Origin: Streptomyces sp. TP-A0356
GTDB taxonomy: Bacteria; Actinomycetota; Actinomycetes; Streptomycetales; Streptomycetaceae
Direction: 5' to 3'
DNA: 64,000 bases
NCBI RefSeq assembly: GCF_001417775.1
Contig: NZ_BBZJ01000019.1
Location: 124,001 to 188,000, forward strand
In this document: in pieces, positions 8,793 through 16,344 of the stretch
How the letters are laid out: every line of letters starts with the position of its first letter
How positions within the stretch are numbered: the first letter of the stretch is position 1
The notes under the pieces: generated by a model
Seen by the model: only the letters and a program-made list of their open reading frames with translations
The model's database searches: none
Told to the model about the DNA's origin: nothing
Made by a program: the position numbers and the translations under genes

Positions 8793-8798
8793 AGGGTA
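8793..8798 (-). promoter_or_regulatory. -10 element of a possible leaderless promoter
   Basis: On the minus strand TACCCT lies 6 nt before the ATG at 8786, with no ribosome-binding site. This favours the shorter start over the ATG at 8825. Confidence 0.4.
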
Positions 8799-8951
8799 GT
8801 TGTCCGGTTGGTGGCGATATGTCATGATCGCGGCGCGGCGTCCGTGTTGTGTCCGTGCTCATCCCTCTGTCCGCCGTCCACCGCCCGCACCCGCACCGCC
8901 CCGCACCGCTCCGGGGCGCCACCAGCGCACCACCGATCAGGAGGACCTCGG

Positions 8952-10508
8952 ATGGCAGTGATGCGGCAGGCCCAGCGACGACTGGCCGGGATCGGCGCGG
9001 CGGCCCTGGTCGCCGGGCTGGTCTCCGCCTTCACCGCGCACGCAGTGCCGGGTCCCGAGGGCCGGATCCAGTACGAGGGCGCGCCGAACGCCGTCGCCGA
9101 CAGCTACATCGTCCTCCTCAGGACGGGCGTCACGGATGCGGACTCCGACCGGGGACGGGCCCTTGCCGCGAAGTACCACGCCACCATCGGGCGCACCTAT
9201 GTGAAGGCGCTCAACGGATACGCGATCCACGCGGCCGAGGCCGACGCCAAACGGTTCGCCGCCGACCCGGCCGTCTCCTCCGTCGTCCAGAACCGTGTCG
9301 TGCACATCGACACGACCCAGAGCAACCCGCCCTCCTGGGGTCTGGACCGCATCGACCAGAAGCCCCTGCCGCTCAACGGCCGGTACACCTACCCCGACTC
9401 CGCGGGGCAGGGCGTGACCGCGTACATCATCGACACCGGCGTACGCATCACCCACACCGACTTCGGCGGCCGTGCCTCGTACGGCTACGACGCCGTCGAC
9501 AACGACACCGTCGCGCAGGACGGCAACGGCCACGGCACGCATGTCGCGGGCACGGTCGCCGGCACCTCCTACGGCGTCGCCAAGAAGGCCAAGATCGTCG
9601 CCGTTCGCGTCCTCGACAACTCCGGCTCCGGGACCACCGACAAGGTCATCGCGGGCATCGACTGGGTGGCCCGGAACCGCAGTGGCCCGTCCGTGGCCAA
9701 CATGTCCCTCGGCGGCACCGCCGACAGCGCGCTCGACACGGCCGTCCGCAACACCATCGCCTCCGGCGTCACCTTCGCGGTCGCGGCCGGGAACAGCAAC
9801 GCCGACGCCTCCGGCTACTCGCCGGCCCGGGTGAAAGAGGCGATCACGGTCGGCGCCACCACGTCGAGTGACGCGCGGGCCAGTTACTCCAACTACGGCC
9901 CCACCCTCGACCTCTTCGCGCCGGGTTCCTCCATCAAGTCCACCTGGTACACCAGCGACACGGCGACCGCCACCCTGTCCGGTACGTCGATGGCGACTCC
10001 GCACGCGGCCGGCGCGGCGGCCCTCTATCTCGCGGACCACCCGGCGGCCAAGCCCGCGCAGGTCGCCTCCGCACTGACGAGCGCCGCGTCCGTCGGTGTG
10101 GTCACCGCCCCGGGAACCGGCTCCCCCAACCGGCTCCTCGACGTCGTCGGGGGCGCGGCGTCCCGGCCCCGCTTCGAGAACACCAAGAGCTACCCGATCA
10201 ACGACAACTCCACCGTGGAGTCGCCGATCACGGTCACCGGGGTCTCCGGCAAAGCACCCTCGGCCCTCGGCGTCGAGGTGCACATCCGGCACACCTACAT
10301 CGGGGACCTCAAGGTCGAGCTGATCGCGCCGGACGGTACCGCGTACCTGCTCAAGCCTTTCGGATCCGGCGGCGGGACGCAGAACATCGACACCACCTAC
10401 ACCGTGAACGCCTCGGCGAAGACGGCGAACGGCACCTGGAAGCTGAGGGTCACCGACAACGCGACGTTCGACACGGGGCAGATCAACTCCTGGGCGCTGC
10501 TGTTCTGA
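8952..10508 (+). CDS. secreted subtilisin-family (S8) serine protease with P-domain
   Basis: 518 residues from an ATG with AGGAGG at good spacing. Order: signal peptide (residues 1-34, ending near AHA), an I9-type inhibitory prodomain (about 45-115, beginning DSYIVLLRTG), a catalytic domain with Asp161 in IIDTG, His194 in GNGHGTHVAG and Ser346 in GTSMATPH, and a C-terminal proprotein-convertase P-domain (about 405-518) ending NSWALLF. All three catalytic residues are present. The P-domain distinguishes it from plain subtilases. It is exported and self-processed, and probably degrades proteins outside the cell; it stands alone between a minus-strand gene and a regulator. Confidence 0.93.
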   Translation: MAVMRQAQRRLAGIGAAALVAGLVSAFTAHAVPGPEGRIQYEGAPNAVADSYIVLLRTGVTDADSDRGRALAAKYHATIGRTYVKALNGYAIHAAEADAKRFAADPAVSSVVQNRVVHIDTTQSNPPSWGLDRIDQKPLPLNGRYTYPDSAGQGVTAYIIDTGVRITHTDFGGRASYGYDAVDNDTVAQDGNGHGTHVAGTVAGTSYGVAKKAKIVAVRVLDNSGSGTTDKVIAGIDWVARNRSGPSVANMSLGGTADSALDTAVRNTIASGVTFAVAAGNSNADASGYSPARVKEAITVGATTSSDARASYSNYGPTLDLFAPGSSIKSTWYTSDTATATLSGTSMATPHAAGAAALYLADHPAAKPAQVASALTSAASVGVVTAPGTGSPNRLLDVVGGAASRPRFENTKSYPINDNSTVESPITVTGVSGKAPSALGVEVHIRHTYIGDLKVELIAPDGTAYLLKPFGSGGGTQNIDTTYTVNASAKTANGTWKLRVTDNATFDTGQINSWALLF

Positions 10509-10835
10509 TCAGGCGTCGCTGTTCCGATCGCACGAGCCGGGATCCCGGCACGACCGGTACCGAGGAGGCGGCATCGCGGGGCGGTCACTGCCCGCAAGGC
10601 TCTGGGCCCGGGCCCGTCCCCGTGGTCGCGCGGCGTGGATCGCGAGGAACCCTCCGGCGGGGTGGCGGAGGGCGGCGAACAGGTGTGACGGCGTCCATAG
10701 TGGGGAGAAAATGCCTGGGCAATGCCCCTGGGGGGCCTAGGTCATCACATCGAGTGATTCTCTGGCCCCTGCTTGCATGGCACAACCCACGGTTGCCACG
10801 CTGTTGCTGTCTGTACAAGCTGATGGGAGCGGCCA
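10509..10835. other. intergenic region between protease and GntR genes
   Basis: No credible gene. A perfect 14-bp palindrome (10536-10549, GCCGGGATCCCGGC) lies 28 bp after the protease stop and could be a weak terminator. Close to the regulator start there is a TGTACA palindrome (10811-10816), a candidate site for the GntR protein itself. No clear promoter was found. Confidence 0.4.
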
Positions 10836-11588
10836 GTGACTTTCGGTGAGCAGCCGGCGTATCTGCGTGTCGCGGGTGATCTCCGCAAGAGGATCGTCGA
10901 CGGATCGCTGCCACCGCACACCCGCCTCCCGTCCCAGGCCCGCATCCGCGAGGAGTACGGCGTCTCGGACACGGTCGCCCTGGAGGCGCGCAAGGTGCTC
11001 ATGGCCGAGGGGCTGGTGGAGGGCCGCTCCGGATCGGGCACGTATGTCCGCGAGCGGCCGGTCCCGCGGCGGATCGCCCGCTCGGGGTTCCGTCCGGACA
11101 GCGGCGCCACCCCGTTCCGTCAGGAACAGGCGGACGCCACCGCGCGCGGCACCTGGGAGTCGCGCAGCGAACAGACGGAGGCGAGCGGCGCCATCGCCGA
11201 GCGGCTCGGTATCCACCCGGGCGACCGCGTGATGTGCACGAAGTACGTGTTCCGTGACGCGGGCGAGGCGATGATGCTCTCCACGTCGTGGGAGCCGCTC
11301 GCCCTGACCGGCCGCACCCCCGTGATGCTCCCCGAGGAGGGGCCGCTCGGCGGCATGGATGTCGTCGAGCGGATGGCGGCCATCGACGTGATCGTGGACA
11401 ACGTCACGGAGGAGGTCGGTGCCCGCCCCGGCCTCGCGGAGGAACTGATGGCGCTGGGCGGTGTCCCCGGGCATGTGGTGCTGGTCATCCAGCGCACCTA
11501 CTACGCCTCGGGCCGCCCGGTGGAAACGGCGGACGTGGTGGTCCCGGCGGACCGGTACCGCGTGGCGTACCACCTGCCGGTGAAGTAG
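10836..11588 (+). CDS. GntR family transcriptional regulator (HutC/UTRA type)
   Basis: 250 residues from a GTG. N-terminal winged helix, residues 1-75: YLRVAGDLRKRIVDGSLPP, LPSQARIREEYGVSDTVALEARKVL, and the wing GLVEGRSGSGTYV. A UTRA ligand-binding domain follows at about 90-245, with the typical ending of an effector pocket. This domain order is that of HutC-type regulators, including the KorSA-like regulators of actinomycete integrative elements. No partner gene is obvious nearby, so the target is unknown. The TGTACA palindrome about 20 bp upstream might serve autoregulation. Confidence 0.88.
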   Translation: MTFGEQPAYLRVAGDLRKRIVDGSLPPHTRLPSQARIREEYGVSDTVALEARKVLMAEGLVEGRSGSGTYVRERPVPRRIARSGFRPDSGATPFRQEQADATARGTWESRSEQTEASGAIAERLGIHPGDRVMCTKYVFRDAGEAMMLSTSWEPLALTGRTPVMLPEEGPLGGMDVVERMAAIDVIVDNVTEEVGARPGLAEELMALGGVPGHVVLVIQRTYYASGRPVETADVVVPADRYRVAYHLPVK

Positions 11589-12040
11589 CGGGGCGGCTCG
11601 CCCGCCTGCGTCCCCCCGAAGGGGAACCGGGAACGGCCCACGAGCGGGGTCCCCGGCGCGGCCGTGGGCGGGCTTCCGGGGGGCGGTCCGAACGCCCTTC
11701 CGAGCGCGGATCCCAGCCACCCTCCCCTCAACCAGCCCTTTCCTTCGGGAAGTTGCGCCGCACCTACCGCCAAGGGCAAGGCCCCCGCCCTCAGTTGCAA
11801 TCCGGCCGTTCTCCGTTCTGCCCTCCGAGGGCGCTTCGCGCTGCTTCGGGTACGCCGGGGGCGCACTGAACGGCGCGTTCGACGGCGTGCGCTCCCTCCA
11901 CCATGGCTGGTTGCGTACCTCTTTGTGAAAACGCGTATTCGCTGCGTGAAGGTAAGGCGTAGGCTCGGGCATATGCGCAGCGCGGTTTCCTTGGTGGGTG
12001 GGGCCCGGCGAGGGCCGGGGACGGGGAGTGGAGGGGTGCG
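11589..12040. other. gene-free 452-bp stretch upstream of the SPOR-like gene
   Basis: No frame here has convincing codon use, and the left part is rich in short C/G runs. The right part is less GC-rich and carries the likely promoter for the gene at 12041. Antisense and sense open frames across it look like high-GC artefacts. Confidence 0.5.
11938..11965 (+). promoter_or_regulatory. candidate promoter of the small SPOR-like gene
   Basis: TTCGCT and TAGGCT are separated by 16 bp, about 75 bp before the ATG at 12041. The -35 matches the consensus poorly, so this is tentative. Confidence 0.3.
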
Positions 12041-12220
12041 ATGAACGACAACACGGTCACTCTTCCCTGGCTCGTCATACGGCAGGACGACAACGGCAAC
12101 CGCTATCGCGTGGGCAGGTACGCGACCCGCGCCGAGGCCCAGAAGATCGTGGACAGCCTCGACGACCGCGGCCACAAGCAGCTGTACTGGGTCGAACGCA
12201 TAGGGCACCACGGCAAGTGA
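12041..12220 (+). CDS. 59-residue SPOR-like small protein
   Basis: A short gene with a strong start: GGAGTGGAGGGG just upstream of an ATG. The protein contains WLVIRQDDNGNRYRVGRYATRAEA, which looks like one SPOR-type strand-helix unit, then a helix KIVDSLDDRGHKQLYWVERI. It has no signal peptide or membrane helix, so if related to SPOR it probably does not bind peptidoglycan outside the cell. Very similar short proteins are widespread in Streptomyces by memory. It lies 52 bp before the Nudix gene, which appears to have its own start signal. Function unknown. Confidence 0.75.
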   Translation: MNDNTVTLPWLVIRQDDNGNRYRVGRYATRAEAQKIVDSLDDRGHKQLYWVERIGHHGK

Positions 12221-12259
12221 GGGCTCGGGACCGGGCATGTGATCCGTCGCGCACTCCCG

Positions 12260-12265
12260 TAGGCT
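12260..12265 (+). promoter_or_regulatory. -10 element of a possible leaderless promoter
   Basis: TAGGCT is followed after exactly 7 nt by the ATG at 12273; no Shine-Dalgarno sequence is present. TGTGAT 16 bp upstream could be a weak -35. Confidence 0.45.
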
Positions 12266-12272
12266 CCGGCGC

Positions 12273-12671
12273 ATGACGCAACCGATCGTGGTGGTCGGGG
12301 CTGCCGTGCTGAGCGCCGGCCGCCTTCTGGCCGCCCGCCGCAGCGCGCCCCCGGAGCTCGCCGGACGCTGGGAGCTGCCCGGCGGCAAGGTGGAGCCCGG
12401 CGAGGCCCCCGAGCACGCTCTCGTGCGCGAGCTGCGCGAGGAACTGGGCGTGACGGCGGAGCCCGTCGAGCGCGTACCGGGGGAGTGGCCCCTGAAGCCG
12501 GGGTACGTTCTGCGCGTCTGGGTGGCGCACCTCCTCGACGGGACCCCCGAGCCCCTGGAGGACCACGACCAACTGCGCTGGCTGACTCCCGATGAGATCT
12601 GGGACGTGGACTGGCTCGGTCAGGACGTGGCGGCGGTCAAGGCCGTGCTGGCCCGGTGGAAGCGGTCCTGA
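12273..12671 (+). CDS. Nudix hydrolase (MutT-like)
   Basis: 132 residues, a single Nudix domain. The Nudix box is complete: GGKVEPGE at residues 35-42 followed by RELREELGV, giving the Mg-binding glutamates. The N-terminus IVVVGAAVLSAGRLLAARR is the usual MutT opening, and the length is that of MutT/8-oxo-dGTP diphosphatase-like enzymes. It probably hydrolyses an oxidised nucleotide or another nucleoside diphosphate derivative; the substrate cannot be read from sequence. It stands alone, with a leaderless-type start. Confidence 0.9.
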   Translation: MTQPIVVVGAAVLSAGRLLAARRSAPPELAGRWELPGGKVEPGEAPEHALVRELREELGVTAEPVERVPGEWPLKPGYVLRVWVAHLLDGTPEPLEDHDQLRWLTPDEIWDVDWLGQDVAAVKAVLARWKRS

Positions 12672-12988
12672 CCTCCTTCCGGCCGAGTGTGATCCGTGGC
12701 GGGATCCGTGCCGAACGTGCGGAATTCGATCCCGGGGAAGCCGTGCGGAATACATGGAATCGGTAAAACCTGTGTCGGCGTCGTGCGCGGTACGCCACGG
12801 CGCCCGGCCGGAATTCCCCGCATGCGACGTGCGGGAAGGGCCGCGGCCGGACCTCGGGGACGCGGTCCGGCGAGCAGGTAAGGCCTGCGAATGGTGTGTC
12901 GCATGGTGTTCCAGGGACTGGCGCCCCATACGCCGTTCGTGCCACAGTGCGCCCCAGTGCGCGGTAAGGCGCTACGGATATCGGGTAT
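12672..12988. other. gene-free 317-bp stretch
   Basis: No gene is supported. The sequence has two GTGCGGAA repeats about 25 bp apart (around 12717 and 12741) and lower GC than its surroundings near 12750-12780. The promoter of the following HATPase gene presumably lies at the right end, but no consensus is clear. Confidence 0.4.
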
Positions 12989-13447
12989 GTGCCCATTAAG
13001 CCCGCGAAACCGGACGTGGGTGGGCTTCTGGCCTGGGAAGTGATCGGCGTGCTCGACACCCAAGGCGAAAGCGCCGAGTGGACGTTCCCCGCAGACCCCG
13101 GTGCGGTACGGACCGCTCGCGCCGTCGTCCGGGGCCAGCTGCGCACCTGGGGGCTTGCGGAGCTCGGGGACGTCGCCGCGCTGCTGGTCAGCGAGCTGGT
13201 GACCAACTCCCTGCGCCATGCGGCGGGTCCCATCGGCGTCCGTCTCGTCCGCACCGCCCACCCCGCCCCCTGCTTGCTCGTCGAGGTCACCGACCCGCTT
13301 CCCGACCCGCCCCGTGCGCGCACCGCCGGCCATGACGACGAGGACGGCCGCGGACTCCAGCTGGTCGCCCATGCCGCACGCCGCTGGGGTACCCGGCCGG
13401 CGAACTCGGGCAAGGCGGTCTGGTTCGAACTGGCGGTTCCCGGCTGA
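12989..13447 (+). CDS. standalone ATP-binding (HATPase_c, RsbW-like) protein
   Basis: 152 residues if the GTG at 12989 is used; a GTG at 13016 is an alternative, and neither has a clear ribosome-binding site. A single GHKL ATPase domain: N box LLVSELVTNSLRHA near residue 70 and G2 region DEDGRGLQLVAHA near residue 120. The G1 box (VTDPLPDPP) is degenerate against the usual D-x-G-x-G. Such proteins are the serine-kinase/anti-sigma class abundant in Streptomyces. The next gene encodes a phosphatase fused to the same domain type, so both may act on one anti-sigma-antagonist network; that link is inferred. Confidence 0.8.
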   Translation: MPIKPAKPDVGGLLAWEVIGVLDTQGESAEWTFPADPGAVRTARAVVRGQLRTWGLAELGDVAALLVSELVTNSLRHAAGPIGVRLVRTAHPAPCLLVEVTDPLPDPPRARTAGHDDEDGRGLQLVAHAARRWGTRPANSGKAVWFELAVPG

Positions 13448-13734
13448 CGGCGAGCCCGCGGTTCACGGCCGAGGATGGCCGGACGGGGTGCGCGGCTCAC
13501 GGGGGGGCGCACGGTGACCGAATGGATCACGCCAGGGGTGACGGGAGCAGTCTTTGGTTCGACCGGGCATCACCTGGTTAGAAGACTGGGAGTATGACCC
13601 GGCCGGTCCAAAAAGCATCGGGACCGTGCTGTGATCGTGAACACCGTGTTGTGCGGCACCGTAGTGCTGGATACTGCGGGCAGCCGCCCCCGGTGACCGG
13701 TGCCGGACGCGGTGAGCTGGAGGGGACGGTTCGC

Positions 13735-16344
13735 GTGAGCGAGATACCAGCGAAGGCCACGGAGTCCGAGGACCCGTCGGACGGCGCGAGGGGTGGGGCC
13801 GCGGCCGAATTCGCCGCGGCCACCGACCCGCGCGACACGACGAGCGGCATGGTGTGGCAGAGCAGTCCGCCCGGCTCCATCTACGACTACATCAAGGTCG
13901 CCTCGTTCTCCCTCGGCCCGGACGGGCATGTCGACCAGTGGAGCCTGCGGGCCGAGCAGATCTTCGGCATTCCCGCCGAGCGGGCCGTCGGCATGGACCC
14001 CATCGAGGCGTTCGTCGCCCCGGCGTTGCGTGAGCGCGGCCAGCGCAAGATGGCCGAGATCCTGGACGGCCGGGAGTGGACGGGCGTGATCCCCTTCCGG
14101 CTGCCCGATCCGGGGAGGACCGAGGGAGTTGCCGAGGTCTATGTGATGCCGACCACCACGCAGGACGGCGAACGGGCCGCCGTGTGCATCATCGTCGACG
14201 TCCGCACGCTACGGAGCATCGAAACCGACCTCGCCGCCTCCCAGGCGATATTCGGTCAATCTCCTTTCGGCTTCCTGCTGATCGACGCCGAGCTGCGGGT
14301 ACGGCGCGCCAACCAGCGGTTCGCCGCCACGTTCGGGGGCACCCCCGACGACCACCGTGGGCGTTCCGTGCACGACTATCTGCCGTCCCCGGAGGCCGAG
14401 CGCGTCGCCGCGACGCTGCGACGCGTCCTGGAGACCGGCGAGTCGATCACGGACATGCACGTGACGGGCTTCGTCCCCGGCTCAGACGAGCGCAAGCACT
14501 GGTCCGTCAACCTCTACCGCGTGCACAGCGGCAGCGGCCGTCCCATCGGCGTCGCGTGGCTCGGCACCGACATCACCGCCCGTCGCGCCGCCGCCCGCGA
14601 GGCCGCCGCCGCCCGCCGCAACCTCGCCCTCCTGAACGAGGCCGGTGCCCGCATAGGCAACTCCCTCGACCTGGAGACCACCGCGCGCGAACTCCTCGAC
14701 GTGGTCGTCCCCGGCTTCTGCGACCTCGCCACCGTCGACCTCTACCAGGGGCTCCTGGTCGGCGACGAGACCCCGCCGGGCCTCGCCGACGGCAGCGCCG
14801 AGCTGCGTCGGGTCGCGTTCTCCAGCGCGGTCGCGGACGCGCCGTTCGCCGGTGGCCCAGCGCCCGTCGCCGTCGGCGCCGTCCACCACTTCTCCTTCAA
14901 CTCGCCCTGCGCGGACGCCCTGCGCACGGCCCGGCCCCGGCACATCCCCCCGGAGGACGGTGGCCTGATCCAGTCGACGCTCGCGGTGCCGATGGTCGCG
15001 CACGACACCGTGGTCGGCCTCGCCCAGTTCTCCCGTACGAAGGGCAGCGAGCCGTTCGGGGAGCGCGACCGCGCCCTCGGCGTGGAACTGGCCGCGCGCG
15101 CCGCGGTCTGCATCGACAACGCGCGCCTGTACCGCCGGGAACACGAACGGGCTCTGATACTGCAACGGTCCCTGCTGCCGCCGGGCGACCCGGAGGCCTC
15201 CGGTCTGGACATCGCCTGCCGCTATATGCCGGGCAACGCGGCCACCGGGCGGCCGAGCGAGGTCGGCGGCGACTGGTTCGACGTCATCGAACTGCCCGGC
15301 CACCGCACGGCGTTGGTCGTCGGAGACGTCATGGGACGCGGTCTGCGCGCCGCCGTCGCGATGGGTGAACTCCGCACGGCCGTACGGACCCTGGCGCAGC
15401 TCGACCTCGAACCGGCCGAAGTCCTGGCCCAGCTGGACGAGATCGCGCGCGGCCTCGGCGCCCCCGGCGGCATCCAGCAGGCCACCCGCGCCGCCCGCCG
15501 GCCTCGCGAGGCGGACCTGTCCGAGGTGTACCTCGCGACCTGTGTGTACGCGGTGTACGACTCGGTGACACGGCGCTGCACCTTCGCCAACGCCGGGCAT
15601 CTGCCGCCGGTGCTCGTCGAGCCGGGTGAGGCCGCGCTGATGCTGGACGTGCCGCCCGGGATGCCACTGGGCGTGGGCGGAGAGCCGTTCGAGGAGGTGG
15701 AGGTCGAACTCCCGGAGGGCGCGCTGCTCGCGCTGTACACGGACGGTCTCGTCGAGTCCCGCGACCATCCGCTGGACGAGGGACTGCAGGCGTTCGTAGG
15801 AGCGCTCACCGACCCCTCCCAGCCGTTGGAGGACGTCTGCGACCACGTGCTCAACACCCTCGACTCGCATCACGGCGAGGACGACATCGCCTTGCTGATG
15901 GCACGGGTGCAGGGGCTGCCGGCCGAGTCCGTCGGCGACTGGACTCTGCCGCGGGAGCCGCGGAGCGTGGGCCGGGCCCGGGAGTACGCGCGCGGCCAGC
16001 TGCTCAGCTGGGACCTGGAGCCGCTGGTGGACACCACGGAGCTGCTGGTCAGCGAGCTCGTCACCAACGCCCTGCGGTACGGCGAGGGCGAGATACGACT
16101 GCGGTTGCTGCTCGACCGGACGCTGGTGTGCGAGGTGTGGGACTCGGGTCTGGTCCAGCCGCGCCGCCGCCGCGCCCGGGACACGGACGAGGGGGGCCGC
16201 GGGCTGCAACTGGTCGGGCTGCTCTCCGCGGCCTGGGGCTCCCGCCGTACGCCGCGCGGCAAGACCGTGTGGTTCGAACTGCCGCTGCCCGGCGGCGAGA
16301 ACGGGATCGCGGACCCGGCGGAGGCGCTGCTCAGTCTGTTCTAG
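13735..16344 (+). CDS. PAS-PAS-GAF-SpoIIE phosphatase-HATPase signalling protein
   Basis: 869 residues from the GTG at 13735, chosen for the GGAGGGG 8-9 nt upstream; the frame stays open to 13594. Order: PAS (about 45-155), PAS (about 160-285), GAF (about 300-465), PP2C/SpoIIE phosphatase (about 475-700) and HATPase (about 715-855). The phosphatase keeps VGGDWFDV, GDVMGRG, FANAGHLPP, LYTDGLVESRD and the final GEDDIALL, so its metal site is intact. The ATPase has LLVSELVTNALRYG and DEGGRGLQLVG. It likely senses a small ligand or redox state and sets the phosphorylation of an STAS antagonist. Its 3' end overlaps the convergent gene by 14 bp. Confidence 0.92.
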   Translation: MSEIPAKATESEDPSDGARGGAAAEFAAATDPRDTTSGMVWQSSPPGSIYDYIKVASFSLGPDGHVDQWSLRAEQIFGIPAERAVGMDPIEAFVAPALRERGQRKMAEILDGREWTGVIPFRLPDPGRTEGVAEVYVMPTTTQDGERAAVCIIVDVRTLRSIETDLAASQAIFGQSPFGFLLIDAELRVRRANQRFAATFGGTPDDHRGRSVHDYLPSPEAERVAATLRRVLETGESITDMHVTGFVPGSDERKHWSVNLYRVHSGSGRPIGVAWLGTDITARRAAAREAAAARRNLALLNEAGARIGNSLDLETTARELLDVVVPGFCDLATVDLYQGLLVGDETPPGLADGSAELRRVAFSSAVADAPFAGGPAPVAVGAVHHFSFNSPCADALRTARPRHIPPEDGGLIQSTLAVPMVAHDTVVGLAQFSRTKGSEPFGERDRALGVELAARAAVCIDNARLYRREHERALILQRSLLPPGDPEASGLDIACRYMPGNAATGRPSEVGGDWFDVIELPGHRTALVVGDVMGRGLRAAVAMGELRTAVRTLAQLDLEPAEVLAQLDEIARGLGAPGGIQQATRAARRPREADLSEVYLATCVYAVYDSVTRRCTFANAGHLPPVLVEPGEAALMLDVPPGMPLGVGGEPFEEVEVELPEGALLALYTDGLVESRDHPLDEGLQAFVGALTDPSQPLEDVCDHVLNTLDSHHGEDDIALLMARVQGLPAESVGDWTLPREPRSVGRAREYARGQLLSWDLEPLVDTTELLVSELVTNALRYGEGEIRLRLLLDRTLVCEVWDSGLVQPRRRRARDTDEGGRGLQLVGLLSAAWGSRRTPRGKTVWFELPLPGGENGIADPAEALLSLF

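Noticed and set aside
10585..10914. Small open frames in the gap before the GntR gene
   Set aside because: No ribosome site, no plausible codon use, no recognisable sequence.
11501..12388. 295-codon minus-strand frame around the SPOR-like gene
   Set aside because: It conflicts with the well-supported small gene at 12041 and with the Nudix gene and has no domain.
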